The notes: generated by a model from the sequence alone, not told the origin. Shown: positions 1 through 11,785, counted from the first letter of the stretch. The stretch is DNA of 64,000 nt from Nitzschia putrida (GCA_016586335.1 BLYE01000046.1:124001-188000), one strand, 5' to 3'. A program made the numbers and translations.

Positions 1-2
1 TG

Positions 3-257
3 AGCCAAGATGAACAGCATAGTGGTAGCTCGACAGTAGGGGGAGCGGTATCCGCTCCCAGCGAAACTTTGAGTTATGATTCCCTCTACAATGGAAGCAT
101 CCTTTCGGGGCAGTATTCCTCGGGGCATCGTCCTGAAATCTTGGACAACCCTATCGGAAGACTTGATGGATTTGGCTCCAAAGTCGCACCTGTAAAAGGG
201 CGAAGTGAAGAAGGAGACACCGACTCAGTGGACTCCGACTCAGTGGACTCCGTTTGA
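3..257 (+). CDS. 3' end of an unknown protein gene, cut by the left edge
   Basis: The frame starting at base 3 is open from the window edge to a TAG ending at 257, so the true start lies outside the window. About 84 residues are visible. They are rich in Ser, Gly and Asp and end in an exact repeat of SDSVDS type. No domain is recognisable and the segment looks like a disordered C-terminal tail. The last two 15-bp units are tandem at the DNA level. It could also be a random open frame, since the stretch is short. Function unknown. Confidence 0.4.
   Translation, partial: SQDEQHSGSSTVGGAVSAPSETLSYDSLYNGSILSGQYSSGHRPEILDNPIGRLDGFGSKVAPVKGRSEEGDTDSVDSDSVDSV
221..252 (+). repeat. Two-copy 15-bp tandem repeat in the coding tail
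   Basis: The unit cgactcagtggactc occurs twice in direct succession and encodes the repeated Asp-Ser-Val residues at the end of the partial gene at 3-257. Confidence 0.8.
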
Positions 258-1064
258 GCATACATCAAACATCAACGAAGGAATATATCGTGGCTTGACT
301 AACCGCAGGAAAATCAAGTTAATATTGGACGTTTCACACGATTTGAACATGGATGCTACCGTTGAGATTACTAGTTTTGCAGAGTAATCTCACCAGTTTG
401 CCTCTACTACTCTACTTTTCTACGTGAATTACACTACGGTACCAACTCCACAGTACACCGTTCAGCACGCTCTTTTAGAAGTACTCACTGTAAATATAGT
501 TATACGAGGGTACGAGTAGTAGACCGTTCCTCGTTATGACGTTGCTTGTCATATACGGTACCGTAAGATGCTCATAGCAATAAGTGTTGTTGTTGGTACT
601 AACTAACGATATTGACTGTACTACGGATCTTTGAAGTCTGTTCTTGTTGTTGAATCTCAGGCTTACATCCAATATCAAAAATATAAGCCGAATCTTGCCA
701 AGATGCGTTGGAGCCCGGGGCAGTTATATCGCATTATTTGGATCCAACAACAATTCAGCAGCAAGACGACAAGGTGTCCCTCTCGTTGTTGATGGAACCA
801 CCACCACCACCAATAGGTGGGACTCATCATACTGGTAGTCACCTTTCTCTGTGACATGGTCAACTTGATTCCTGCTTCCTGCTTCCAGCCACCCACAATC
901 CAGTGTTTTGAGAGATCTCAAGACGCCATTTTGGTGCAATCCTCCTTCGTACAACAACTCGAAGACGACCCCGAAAGGCAAAGAGACAGCACCCAACACC
1001 CCCACCCCCACTCATTCTTGTTGGTTTAATTCGTCCTGCGGAGTTTCTGGAAAACCAATCGAAG
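258..1064. other. Intergenic stretch without a supported gene
   Basis: Short frames here overlap each other on both strands and none has recognisable protein content. There is a short ACC trinucleotide run near 797-815. The last part must hold the promoter and 5' UTR of the LRR gene at 1065. Confidence 0.6.
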
Positions 1065-3845
1065 ATGTACAGCAATACAGGTCTAGATTCCAATCGTGAG
1101 CTACCTGAAGACGACATTATCGTTTCCAACTCCTCAGACGATCCAATACCTTACGTGCAAGCTGTGATCCTTCCTGATGATAATGCGCAACAAGTTGTCC
1201 GTTTGCAGGATCAGTGGGAAGCTCGCGTTTTGGCCGAACAACCCGAGGTTGTCGTTGACGCCGTCCAAATTACGGCTGATAATGCCGACAGCAACCCACA
1301 CATAAAAAACACTGCTCAACCGTCCACTATTTCTCTCTTGCTGCGTCGCAAAAGTTTCCTGGTGTTTCTGCTCTGCTGCATTGGTGCGACTGTGACAGCT
1401 ATTGTGTGCGCTACGAGGCGTGACAGTGATACTAATAGTGCGAAGAAGAGACTGGCCTATTTGCTGGAAACACTTGGGCCATACATTGTCCGGGATAGGT
1501 CAGAATATCAAGATTTGGTTCTTTTAGAGGTCCCTACATCGCCGCAAGCCCAAGCCTTGTCTTGGATGGCAGAGCTCGATGAATACTCTGATCAACCAGA
1601 ACACGTTGAAACCAAAAACCTGTTGGAACGATATGTTCTGGCAGTTCTGTATTTCTCCACATCTGGGTCGAACTGGACCAATACGTTTCCCTTTATGGAC
1701 GGAGTGTCCGATGTTTGTAGATGGAATACCAGGGATCCAAGCGGAAATGGCATATTCTGTATGGATTCAATCAACTATGGAGCCATCACTGGTGTTGCCT
1801 TACAAGGATTGGAGCTAAAAGGGACTATTCCTTGGGAACTCTCACTCCTAACGGATGCCACCTGGTTGCGCCTCAGCGGAAACTCGTTGACTGGAAACAT
1901 CCCTGAGGAACTCAGTGCTCTGACGGGACTTAGTCAACTGTCGCTGCATTCCAATTCGTTGTCAGGAACAATGATATCCTCCATATCTTTGCCAAGTGTG
2001 TTGGTGGAACTGGACCTGGGAAGTAATATTCTCTCTGGGACACTGCCAATAGGATGGTTACGTACGATGACCAACTTGACCAACTTGCAGCTCGGAGGCA
2101 ATCGCTTGAGAGGCACCTTGCCCTCCCAATTGGCCAGCCTGACCCTACTCACAACTCTGCAGCTAAACGAAAACCGTTTCAGAGGGACGATTCCCACTCA
2201 ATGGAACAGTCTTAGCCAGCTGACATATCTAGGACTGGGAGGGAACAGACTTAGCGGTACAATTCCACAAGCGTCAGGAAGTTTCTCGTCTGTGTTGGAG
2301 GAATTACACCTGGAAGGCAATTTCTTCACTGGTACCTTACCAAGCGAGTGGCCAGGTGTAATGACGAGCTTGACACACTTGGGGCTAGGGCGCAACAACC
2401 TCCAAGGGCAGTTGCCCTCCACTTGGGAAGACTTTGAACATTTGTTGCACTTGGATCTTGGAAAAAACGCTCTCATCGGCCGAATCCCTTCTATTCTTGG
2501 TGGAATGAGCTCTCTTCGAAATCTGTCCTTGAAGGAGAATGCATTTACTGGTGCAGTTCCATTTGAACTAGCCATACTTCCGAATATCTCGGTGTTGGAT
2601 ATCAGTGGCAATTTCAATCTTTCTGGAACACTCCCACAGGAATTCAGCAACTGGGATACCTCGAAAACCTTGCTTGTAAATGCCACAAATTTCACGGAGT
2701 CTGTGGAGTCCCTCTTTTGTTCCAATAATTCTACATTGCCTACACTGTACGCGGATTGCCTGGTCGAGGCTGAGGACACGCTGTGTTCTTGTTGTACCTA
2801 CTGCTGCTCACCAGATTTACCATTCTATTGCGAAAGCAACGATGGTAATCCGGTATCTGGTGAACGGGCACACCACGCCAACTTTTTGGCTCTGATGGGT
2901 CCCCACATTATTCAGAACGATGACGATCAGTATTTGTCGCATGGTCCCTCATCACCTCAATATCAAGCTCTCTCTTGGATGATGAACGTTGACAACTTCT
3001 CATTCAATTTCGAGGAACTCCTCATTGAAACTCTGTTGGAAAGGTATGCGCTGGCAGTCATGTACTTCGCCATGTCAGGCTGGCCAGAAGACTTGCAATT
3101 CCTCGACGAAACTCTCAGCGTTTGTGAGTGGATTATACCAGCAGAATATAACATTGGTGTTATTTGTAAGGATGGAGATGAGGTTGTCCAGCAAATCAAC
3201 CTGGATGTGGGACTCTCAGGAGGAACAATTCCCTGGAATGAATTGTCTCTCTTGAAGGAACTTACTCTTCTCGACCTTTCATATAACTCCCTGACAGGTA
3301 CACTCCCTCCACGGATGAATGACTTGTCAAAGCTAGCCAAAATATATTTGGGTGAAAACTTGTTGACAGGGACTCTACCGGCAAATTTGTCGGAATATCC
3401 CAAGTCTCTTCAAATCCTTGATGTTTCTCACAATCAGTTGGAAGGAACGATTCCAACGACGATTGGTTCGATGCGCTTGACATCTCTCTATCTTAACGAC
3501 AATGAATTGGCCGGGCCTTTACCAACCGAACTGGGTGAACTTACCAGACTCTCATGGCTCCATATCGACACGAACCGATTGAGTGGGACGCTTCCCTCAG
3601 AACTAGGAAATCTCACCAACCTCTACAAATTGTGGCTCTCATCCAACCGTTTCACTGGTACAGTACCAGAGGAATACAGCAATCTGTTTCACCTGAGTGA
3701 AGTTTTTATGTGGGATACATCACTGACAGGTTCGGTCGATACCATTTTTTGCGACTGGAGGAACCCTCCACCACTAATGGGGGCAGATTGCGCTGGAAAT
3801 GACCCTGAGTTGGAATGCTCTTGTTGCTCCCAGTGTCATTGGTAG
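1065..3845 (+). CDS. Type II membrane LRR protein with two tandem ectodomain units
   Basis: This is a single-exon gene of 926 residues starting at ATG 1065. Residues 1-95 are acidic and polar (cytoplasmic). Residues about 97-116 form one hydrophobic helix preceded by RRK, which predicts a signal anchor with the C-terminus outside. The exterior carries plant-type leucine-rich repeats of the L..L.L..N.L.GTIP form. The layout occurs twice: an ALSWM cap helix, a LLERY.LAV.YF helix, a C-W motif, a run of LRRs, then a Cys-rich end (CSCC.YCCS near residue 575 and CSCCSQCH at the C-terminus). The second unit (about 600-926) is shorter. Diatoms have many single-pass LRR proteins of this build. No kinase domain follows, so it may act as a receptor-like or adhesion protein (inference). 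The ligand is unknown. Confidence 0.85.
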   Translation: MYSNTGLDSNRELPEDDIIVSNSSDDPIPYVQAVILPDDNAQQVVRLQDQWEARVLAEQPEVVVDAVQITADNADSNPHIKNTAQPSTISLLLRRKSFLVFLLCCIGATVTAIVCATRRDSDTNSAKKRLAYLLETLGPYIVRDRSEYQDLVLLEVPTSPQAQALSWMAELDEYSDQPEHVETKNLLERYVLAVLYFSTSGSNWTNTFPFMDGVSDVCRWNTRDPSGNGIFCMDSINYGAITGVALQGLELKGTIPWELSLLTDATWLRLSGNSLTGNIPEELSALTGLSQLSLHSNSLSGTMISSISLPSVLVELDLGSNILSGTLPIGWLRTMTNLTNLQLGGNRLRGTLPSQLASLTLLTTLQLNENRFRGTIPTQWNSLSQLTYLGLGGNRLSGTIPQASGSFSSVLEELHLEGNFFTGTLPSEWPGVMTSLTHLGLGRNNLQGQLPSTWEDFEHLLHLDLGKNALIGRIPSILGGMSSLRNLSLKENAFTGAVPFELAILPNISVLDISGNFNLSGTLPQEFSNWDTSKTLLVNATNFTESVESLFCSNNSTLPTLYADCLVEAEDTLCSCCTYCCSPDLPFYCESNDGNPVSGERAHHANFLALMGPHIIQNDDDQYLSHGPSSPQYQALSWMMNVDNFSFNFEELLIETLLERYALAVMYFAMSGWPEDLQFLDETLSVCEWIIPAEYNIGVICKDGDEVVQQINLDVGLSGGTIPWNELSLLKELTLLDLSYNSLTGTLPPRMNDLSKLAKIYLGENLLTGTLPANLSEYPKSLQILDVSHNQLEGTIPTTIGSMRLTSLYLNDNELAGPLPTELGELTRLSWLHIDTNRLSGTLPSELGNLTNLYKLWLSSNRFTGTVPEEYSNLFHLSEVFMWDTSLTGSVDTIFCDWRNPPPLMGADCAGNDPELECSCCSQCHW

Positions 3846-4364
3846 CAGTTGCGTAGCCACCAACTAAAATATATTATCGACTGCATTAATAGGGTATAAC
3901 AAAATCATGCGTTCCGCCAACATTTGTGTTTGTTGCACAGTGGTTTCCGTAATCTGGTAGCGGCAACGTCAACTTAGGATCTGCTCTAGTAGACTTCTTC
4001 GGTAGGAGCACCTACTGGTATCATGCATTATTGAATCAATATTTGGAAAAATCAGCACCCTGTACCCTGAAATATACTAGAGCTGGAATAGGCTGCTGGA
4101 TTCCACGACACTTTCGATGCAACATCATCCTTGGCAACTTCTGTACTGACTACTGGTAGCTGACAGCAAGTGAAGAATAACGCGTGTAGAGGTGGCGGTG
4201 GAATTGACTTCCACGTGTAATAAATTCCAGAACAGCCTGTACGTCATACGAAGCTGTAGGCGCAGTCGTTTCTGTGACTGCTCCTGTCGTAGTTGTTGGC
4301 TGCCCAGCAGACAAAGATTCCCATCCAAATAATCCACTGAATTATTTCTTGCCAAAACCTTGAT
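3846..4364. other. Intergenic stretch between the LRR and DUF6824 genes
   Basis: Nothing codable is supported. The longest frames lie on the minus strand (4125-4355, 4244-4501) and partly mirror the DUF6824 gene. It presumably holds the LRR 3' UTR and the promoter of the next gene. Confidence 0.6.
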
Positions 4365-5612
4365 ATGAAAGAGCAGTACGGGCAGTACGCCTCTTTCTTT
4401 GGTGCTGGGGTTGTCGACGAGAATTCTCGCATTCGAAAACCTTCAGATTGTGACGTCCTCTGCGGAAGAGGAAAGGGAAGTGATAACCATCCTGGCAACA
4501 AGGCCTATCAGGCATTGTTGAAAGAAAATCTAGACGACTACTTGGCTACCAATAAACACAAAGTGAAAAAAGATATCTGTCTTTCTATTGTTGCGACGAT
4601 TCGAAACAAGAATGGGCGTTTCCTCGAGGCGGACAGAACGGGTAGATACTATGAGGATATTGGAGACCTCAAAGCCATTGAGAAAATAAAACAGGCCTTC
4701 AGAGATGGCAAGCAGCGCCGCATCAAAGAAAAGTGCCAAGAGGAAAAAACTTCCGAGCCAATGCCTCCCACGGAAGCTCAGGCAAACCAGGCAGAAAATG
4801 AAGGAGAGACTACGAGAGCCCACACCAAGGCCATTGGAAAGAAGAAGAAACCGACTGCACCAAGGGAGGGTCAACGTGATTTCTGTCAGGAAGAAACGAA
4901 ATACGAACCAAATTTGCCTCCTGGCAATGAGAAGGAGGGGAAAACTTCAGAACCCAGTCCGCATCACGACGATGGAGCTCGTTCGAAGGAAATTTTGGGA
5001 GATACTACGAACGCAACAAGAAAACCATCGGAAAGCATTTGCAGTGCGGCTTCGATGGCCGCATCGAACATGGATACTACCGTTAGTATGATGTCTAGCG
5101 GCATCAAAAGCATGAGTTTCACTTCGGGCGATCTAAATGTTGCATCCCAACTCCTGAATCACATGGGTTCTTCCGTACCAGGACAGGATGGTGCCGGGAA
5201 ATCGGGTATCAGTGCTAAAAGCATGCCCAGTTTCTCTGCCCCTAGTTCTCACATCATGGAACATGGTGGGCACAGTGACTTGGAGGATATTGCTGTTAGT
5301 ATGATATCTAGCGGCTTCAACAGCATGAGTATCGCTTCGGGTGATCAAGATATGGGCTTTCAGAGTGCCTTTGGCGAATTCCCGGCCAATGCATCCCAAC
5401 CTCACTCTGTCTTGGGTGGAAGTGACGATTTCAATAGCCTTCTGCATGAACCCGTACACTCTGACCTCATTTCCACAGATTCACAAACATACACCCAGGA
5501 AAAAGATATGGGGAATCCATTTTTTGACACCCCGATTCTACCTCACACAAGGAGTGTGCATCCGCAAGAAGGCAAGAAGAATAGTGGAACAGACAAGGCG
5601 GCACGGCACTGA
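4365..5612 (+). CDS. DUF6824-domain protein
   Basis: This is a single-exon 415-residue protein starting at ATG 4365. Residues about 26-117 match the DUF6824 pattern common in diatoms: a DVLCGRG motif, NHPGNKAY, a K.DI..SIV helix and an RFLE....GRYYEIGD-like ending. The domain is thought to be a DNA-binding-like regulatory module, but its biochemical role is not established. The rest is a charged Lys/Glu/Pro-rich linker (120-225) and a Ser/Met-rich tail. The tail contains two copies of a V-S-M-[MI]-S-S-G segment followed by SM-S-[FI]-[TA]-SGD (about residues 237-262 and 305-332), suggesting an internal duplication. It is probably a nuclear regulator (inference). Confidence 0.75.
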   Translation: MKEQYGQYASFFGAGVVDENSRIRKPSDCDVLCGRGKGSDNHPGNKAYQALLKENLDDYLATNKHKVKKDICLSIVATIRNKNGRFLEADRTGRYYEDIGDLKAIEKIKQAFRDGKQRRIKEKCQEEKTSEPMPPTEAQANQAENEGETTRAHTKAIGKKKKPTAPREGQRDFCQEETKYEPNLPPGNEKEGKTSEPSPHHDDGARSKEILGDTTNATRKPSESICSAASMAASNMDTTVSMMSSGIKSMSFTSGDLNVASQLLNHMGSSVPGQDGAGKSGISAKSMPSFSAPSSHIMEHGGHSDLEDIAVSMISSGFNSMSIASGDQDMGFQSAFGEFPANASQPHSVLGGSDDFNSLLHEPVHSDLISTDSQTYTQEKDMGNPFFDTPILPHTRSVHPQEGKKNSGTDKAARH

Positions 5613-7197
5613 ATTGATCCTTGTACCCGCGTCCTTGACAGCGTATTATCCCTCAGCCCATCCAACTAATGAGCACCAACCATTCAGAGTACACAAAAGT
5701 GTACAACAACCAAGACATCGTCGGAGCTAGTACGTTGGAAATTATGTACGAGGATGAGAGTGTAAATGGAACGCAAGCGATACCGGTATTCCTCGAAGAT
5801 TCAGCATTTGAATTACTGCATCTCTAGCACAGGTGGTTGCTGAGTTCTTTGTGATCATCATCAATCAGAGATGTAGCTTTGAATCAACTGGACCGTACAC
5901 CCTACTATCGGTACTCTAGAGTTAGTTTTACGTTTGCAGTTTGTTAGTACTGTAGTATCGCGTACCACTTACACGCTCTTGAGCATCAATCTAGAGATGT
6001 ACGACTTCTAATTGGTCAGGGGAAAGGTGACAGAAAACGACAGACCAAAGATTCGAGGATCATCCTTACTATAATATAGCTAGAACTCAATACCTCCTAG
6101 CTAGAAATGCAAATCTCCTCTCAGAAGTGGATTTGTGCCTTCTACCCCCGTGTGCAAAAAAAAGATTCTACTACGATCTTCCATCTGACGTCACCGGAGA
6201 ATGGTCTCATTATTACTTCAGGACTTGTAATAATTCCAATATTGTATGCGACAGAAGACTCGTTACTGGTTGTCACGGTATCCTGCTTGGCTACTTGGAT
6301 TCTGAATTCACATAGGATTCGAAATGCGTTCTAAAAACATCCCGTTCCGAGTTGGAACTATCTGGAATCCCTGCTTGAGAACGCCCTCTACTCGAAACTT
6401 CGGATTGACGGCTTGAAAAGACTTGGTTCTCTTCTTTTTACCCTGAAAGGCGATTGCCATCATGTCAGAATGTGCTATTCGAGTGCACAAAAGGCCACAG
6501 GTGTTCCCAACTTGTTTGAACTTGTGGTTGCCTCAACTTCATCCTGCCAATCATGTGAGGTGCAGTTCCCTGTGACGCTTTCGTTTGCCTGTAACCAATT
6601 CTGCGAACATACAACAGACGCGCCTCCAAGGAAGAAGGGATTCCCAGTGCGACGTTTCCTAGCATTATTTGGGAGTGTCAACAAAAATAGAATAATATAC
6701 CCGTTACGCTGCTCTTTGGTGTCATGACACGGCGTACTTTGAATCGATACAATTAAAGGAAACGAAAAAGAGCATCTTTAGAGTATAAATGTGGACCAAC
6801 TTCTTGGAGTAAAGGAATGAGGCGACATAGGCCCAACAAACGCAACATTAGCGGCAGATTCCTTGTGTTGTCGGCATGCAAACATGACACTTCCGATGCT
6901 GCAGCGCCTTAGCTATACTAAATTTGTCGCAAGTGTCACTTTCTTTCCATCTTCGTGCCTAAATTGGGAACCTCAGCGTCCAATCGGAAATGACGCCGTG
7001 AACTCATTAAGGCCTACGAGTCTATTGTCGTGACTCAGGTGTCAGTGGGGTGTCAGGACGCTGGACTACAGGAATGCTCCAAAGGAAGTAGACCGCCAAC
7101 ATTCTCCTCTTCAGGGCTGTTGGGAGTGATAAACAGATCCCCTACGAGGAAGAGCGTAGGGCGCCATAAAACACCTTACGCCTTAGGGACTCTATTC
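5613..7197. other. Intergenic stretch, about 1.6 kb, with a possible upstream exon of the armadillo gene
   Basis: No gene is supported. Short overlapping frames at 6107-6727 run on both strands without recognisable content. A palindromic TGACGTCA lies at 6186-6193. From 6994 to 7197 the frame of the next gene is already open but has no ATG, and a pyrimidine-rich TCTCCTCTTCAG near 7105-7115 could be a splice acceptor. An unidentified first exon may therefore lie here. Confidence 0.5.
6186..6193. promoter_or_regulatory. CRE-like TGACGTCA word
   Basis: Perfect palindrome in the intergenic stretch, about 1 kb upstream of the armadillo gene. It may be chance. Confidence 0.15.
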
Positions 7198-8935
7198 ATG
7201 GAGTTGGCCGACGGAGCCAAGCAGCAACAAAGTAGTTCAACAATGGCAGAAGCGATGCTTCAAGACGGATACAAGTCGTCACACTCCAGCTTGAGGAGTA
7301 TTGATGACGAAAGCGACAAAAAGCAAATAGTTTCCTCGTTGAAAAGAAAAGACCCGCCACAAAACGCCAATGGGGACGAGATCAGAGGTGGGAACAAAAG
7401 GGTTCTTCCCAGACCACGTAGTGTAGTCATCCAGGTTCCTGTCAAGCAACACAAAATTTCATCTCCTTTCACACCAAGAGAGCTTGTCGACGGTATGTAG
7501 AGGTGCAGTCGCTTCGTGTTTCACTTGTACGCGACCTCACAGAGTTGAATCACATTTTCCAGGATTGAACAATAGCATGTCTCCCGATGAACGTCTTGAT
7601 GCAATTTATAAGGCAATATCGACTCTTGATCACGACGACAGTGAACTTCACAGCTTGGAGATCGACGCGTGTACAGACATTGCTTTGGTAAAAATGCTGG
7701 CATACCTCGAGTTCAAAACGGGCTTCCGAAAGACTCCAACGAACCAAGAGGATATCACAAAGGAAGTGTCACTGACATTCCAGGCCCTTGAAATGGTATA
7801 TCGCGCTCCCTCCGATTCTGTTGAAACATCCTTCAAGCGAGTCGGAACTGATCTCCTTCACATTTTAGTGGTACTCCTCGAACACGAAGTCCAGTCAAGG
7901 ATCAAGGCTCATTGCCCTGCCGTGTCCCCAACTCTATCTGCTCTCTCCGGAAACGAAGGGGAGGAAAAAGGGGAATACACAGTCAATGGTGCGGTGGACA
8001 ACGAAGTGATCGGGAGCTGGGACAGAGACGTGTTGCTGAGGAAGGCATGCAAGATCATCGGACATTTCGCTCGCGTTGGATATGCCACCCGACCTGTAGC
8101 ACATTATCCAGGACTTTTGAGCACCATCATTGCACTTGTCAACGTGCAACCGCATGACTTGGTACCTTGGGAAGCCAGGCTTTCTTGTCTGTGGGCCATT
8201 GCGAACCTCGCTTGCAACACAGACAACATGATGATGATGATAAGCACACCTGGACTGGTAGACACTCTGATCAACGTAGGAAGGGGGCAGGTGAATCCTC
8301 CTGAGCCCTTGGAACAAACAATGGGCATTCTTCGATCCAAATCCATTGCCTCACGGGCTCTCCTGAACCTATCATGGCCAGCAGAGAACAAACTCTTGAT
8401 GGCAGAAAATGGAGCACTCGTAGACACTCTATGCCACTTGGCAGTTCAACGAACATCACCATACCAGAAGAGCAAGACCATGCTGGAGATTCTCCTCAAG
8501 ACAAGACGGCACGCTGTCGGAACAATTCGCAACCTAGCAGCTGCTCCGCGGAAGGCCAAGATTGGTTTGTGCGAGGCATTGAATGGAAAGCTCCTAGATA
8601 CTTTGACTGACGTAGTCACGTCGGAGACGGATGCGGAGACTGTTGACTTGGCACTTGCTGCCATCCATAATCTGGCAGTTCACGATACGGCGAAGTACTT
8701 GGTTGAGAAGACTGCCTTGGTTGATATCGTGAAGAAACACGTTAGTAGCGAACCCAAAGAGAAAGACCCGACCCAACCGATGAGCCATGCGAGCTCGATC
8801 TTGTTGGTTTTGGAGCGCTCCATTCCGCCAGAGATGGTGGATGGCGACAAATTGAAAAACTTCGTAGGTACGATGCAACCCGAAGAGCTTTCGGACGAAG
8901 ACAAGAACAAAACTCAAGCGACGGTTGTCGTGTAG
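7198..8935 (+). CDS. Armadillo-fold repeat protein
   Basis: Exons run 7198-7492 and 7563-8935, with a 70-bp GT-AG intron. The splice joins RELVDG to LNNSMSPDE in phase. The first in-frame ATG is at 7198, but the frame is open back to 6994, so an upstream exon is possible. The N-terminus (about 95 residues) is basic and disordered. After that come repeated two- and three-helix units typical of ARM/HEAT folds, for example LLRKACKIIGHFARVG, RLSCLWAIANLAC, SIASRALLNLSW, AVGTIRNLAAAP and LALAAIHNLAVHD. ARM proteins bind peptides or scaffold complexes. No catalytic motif is seen and the partner is unknown. The stop is TAG at 8933-8935. Confidence 0.75.
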
Positions 8936-10510
8936 TCCGTCTGAATGGGATTCCAGGGCATCGGGAACCTGTACATGATTCATTGTTTTTTAGTACCGGA
9001 GGTGTGGCACAAGGCTACACAGGACCTGTATCAGTACTTGCTTTCGAAAGAAAGAGGTGTACAGCAGAGATTAGTGATACATACCAGTATCCAATCAAGT
9101 AATATTAGCAAAAGGGATAAACAACGGCAGTGCTGTAGACATCTTTTTGAGTGTTTGTGGCGTTAATTGTGTCAGCTCGTTTCCTCAGAGAATGACGCAT
9201 TAGTCCCCACAAGCATCCCTGAGGAAATGCAGCGAGCTGCCTTGGAAAGGACTTGAAGACGGGCCATGAAAGACATACCAATGGACATCCACTTCGAAGG
9301 CTTTGATCCGGCTCCCGTGAGCCAGTCTTTGCATGATTCCAACGAATTGGAATCCACAAAGGCTAGTAATTCTGATGTCATCCCCAACCCGAGAGTTGGT
9401 GATGATTCTCGTGTATACAATAGTAGACTGTCCATGTAGCATGCCCCACAGCACCCAAGATCCATATCCACAACTCCTGCACTTCCTAGCCATCGGAACA
9501 GCTCACTCTAGCGCGGTAGTATCAGGTCCCGTGGTGCAATCTCGCCCAGGCACCCTTTCGCGACACGCAAAACATGGTTCATGAACGATCGCAAACCAAG
9601 TCAACCTACCATGAATGAATCTACCTGTCCAAAGCGAGTGCTAAACAACCACAAGCAACCACAAGCGATAGTGTGAGAAACAAGAAATGTATAGACAACT
9701 GGGCTACTGAATCTATCAGCCAAACGCCAAAGCGTCTGTCCAGAACCAGTGAAAATGTGACGACCCATACAGATACTCTTCCCTATTACCAACGGTACCA
9801 CTTCCATTCGGTGAACTCAAACCAAATAGCCGTGGCTCTACTAAGGGTTGGATGAACGATCCATCCATCGCGATATTCTATTCACTCACCTGTGATGTGT
9901 TGCCCATTGCCACGATGGAAAACGCCAACCATCATCGGATGGAGAAAGAGTCGATCGTGGATAGCGGAGATCGTTGGAATGACATCGTGCTACAATCCAC
10001 GAGTGCATCTCTCATGGCAGCACAAAAGCATTGACAATCCCATCCAACTTCATCGCAGTTCCATTGTCACCAGCATTTTTTTGTGCCACAGATATCAACG
10101 TGGCTAGAACCCTTTTTACGTATGGCCAGGACTGTTCTGTTGCGTTTGTGGTGACACCCAATTGTCAACCCATTGCATCGATTGGGTGAACTTCCCCAAG
10201 TGGTCAAAATCCGAACACTCTAAAGATACCTAGCTCCACCCCCTTGTCACATGCGATATCGTTTAATATTTAAAATGAGGTCATATCGGACATATTTTGC
10301 TATACAATAGCGCGACACTTCATATAACAGCACCTGTCAGAAGTTGTACGTGTCGATGTAGTCGTTACTCGTAGCTTCTTTTTGGCGACCCAAACAACAG
10401 GGGAATCTCTGAATCTTCTTCTTGTTGCTGTTTTCTCCAAGACTCTAGCAACTGCGCCATAGGCTGTATTCCTCTTTGCGTGTTGCAATAGTAGTAGTTA
10501 CAAACACTCA
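8936..10510. other. Intergenic stretch, about 1.6 kb, no gene seen
   Basis: Frames up to about 100 codons occur on both strands around 9105-9584, but they overlap one another and show no domain, signal peptide or similarity. The segment before 10511 contains the promoter of the transporter gene. Confidence 0.55.
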
Positions 10511-11785
10511 ATGGGTATATCTGCAGCAGACTGGGGGAAAGGAATCGGCTTGTCCATTCTAGCTTCTTGGATTGGTGCGGCGAGCAAACTGGCCATTCGT
10601 AAATCGTGGCTGATTCAGGCTGCACCTCCTCTTGCGGCATCCCTGCAGCAGAATACAAGCTCTGACAGTGAACCCTCACGTCCCACACAACAACATCAGC
10701 AGCGTAGAGAATGGCCCAAATGGGTTCCCTATCTCACGCGGTATTCTGGAATGTTTGGCATGTCCGTTCTGAATCCCATATGTTGTGTCTTGGCGATGAA
10801 TTACGCATCTCCCTCAATTTTGGCTCCGTTTTCGGGATTGACACTTGTCTGGGTGATTTTGTTTTCCCACCCTGTGGTTGGAGAGATTCCTTCGACGCAG
10901 CAAATTGTTGCTGCCTGTTTTATTATTGCCGGCGAAGTTATTGTTGCCATCTTTGGGGATCACACCAACGATGAAGGGGTTTCTGTGGATGATGTGGTAT
11001 GTAATAGTAGGCGTACAGCGGGGTGCAACGAATCTTGGAATAATTATTCTTGATCGTCTCTCATTTTCTTGCTCCTCCCTCTGTACTACTTACAGAAACA
11101 ATCTTACCAAGAACCTTGGTTTGTGGCGTATCTGGTTGCTCTTGCTTTGTACATGCTTCTTCTGGCCTACTGGATGTATTTATCGCCTCACCCTATCCTA
11201 CGTCGGTTTGCTTGGGGTTCTTGTGGAGGAGCGGTTACGGGTGTCCAAAACTTTCTCAAAGATTCGTTAACCATTATCAAAGCTACCCCACATGGGGAGT
11301 CCTACCCGTGGTGTTTACCTCTTTTCATGTTTTCTGCGGCTGCATCCGCCTTTGTCGGCCTCTTGTTCCTTACGGCTTGTATGAAACGATATGATGCTAC
11401 CTATTCTGCCGCTTCGTTTGTGGGATCCTTTGTGGTTAGTGCTTCCATTATGAGTGCGGTGCATTACAACACTTTTTCAGAGTTGCAAGGCTTGGTGAAC
11501 TATATCCTATATCCAACAGGGCTGGCAGTCCTTATGGTAGGTGTTTACCTTCTTGTTTTGGAAAGCCAAGACCGTCGGGCCAATGAGCCCGATGAGGACG
11601 GAGACGATGATAGCGATGTTGACAATGGTGATGTACCAGAAGAGGTAAGTTTCTATCTATACCAGGTTGGTGTCGACCTGCTGTTGACATATTGAAAAAG
11701 ATCTGACTGGAAAACCTCAAAGGTTCCTTTTATGTATACCCAATTGGATGGTGACACAGAAACGACGGAAAACCAAATGGCTTAA
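10511..11785 (+). CDS. NIPA-like (DMT superfamily) membrane transporter
   Basis: Exons run 10511-10996, 11096-11644 and 11723-11785, with introns of 99 and 78 bp, both in phase 0. The product has about 365 residues and roughly eight or nine hydrophobic helices. The pattern resembles NIPA/DMT carriers: a short first helix, a LNPICCVLAMNYASPSILAP segment, a polar loop, then paired helices ending in YILYPTGLAVLMVGVYLL and an acidic tail. NIPA proteins carry Mg2+ and related divalent cations, but the substrate here is inferred. The 3' end is the weak point. The chosen acceptor at 11721-11722 gives a short tail ending at 11785. A different frame of the same segment stays open to 11861 and looks like a basic C-terminal tail. 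Confidence 0.65.

Noticed and set aside
2198..2779. 193-codon minus-strand frame opposite the LRR gene
   Set aside because: LRR coding DNA is low in antisense stops because of its repeat codons; the product is not recognisable.
6290..6335. Possible tRNA B-box (TTCGAATCC on the minus strand)
   Set aside because: No acceptor stem, D-arm or anticodon arm can be formed around it.
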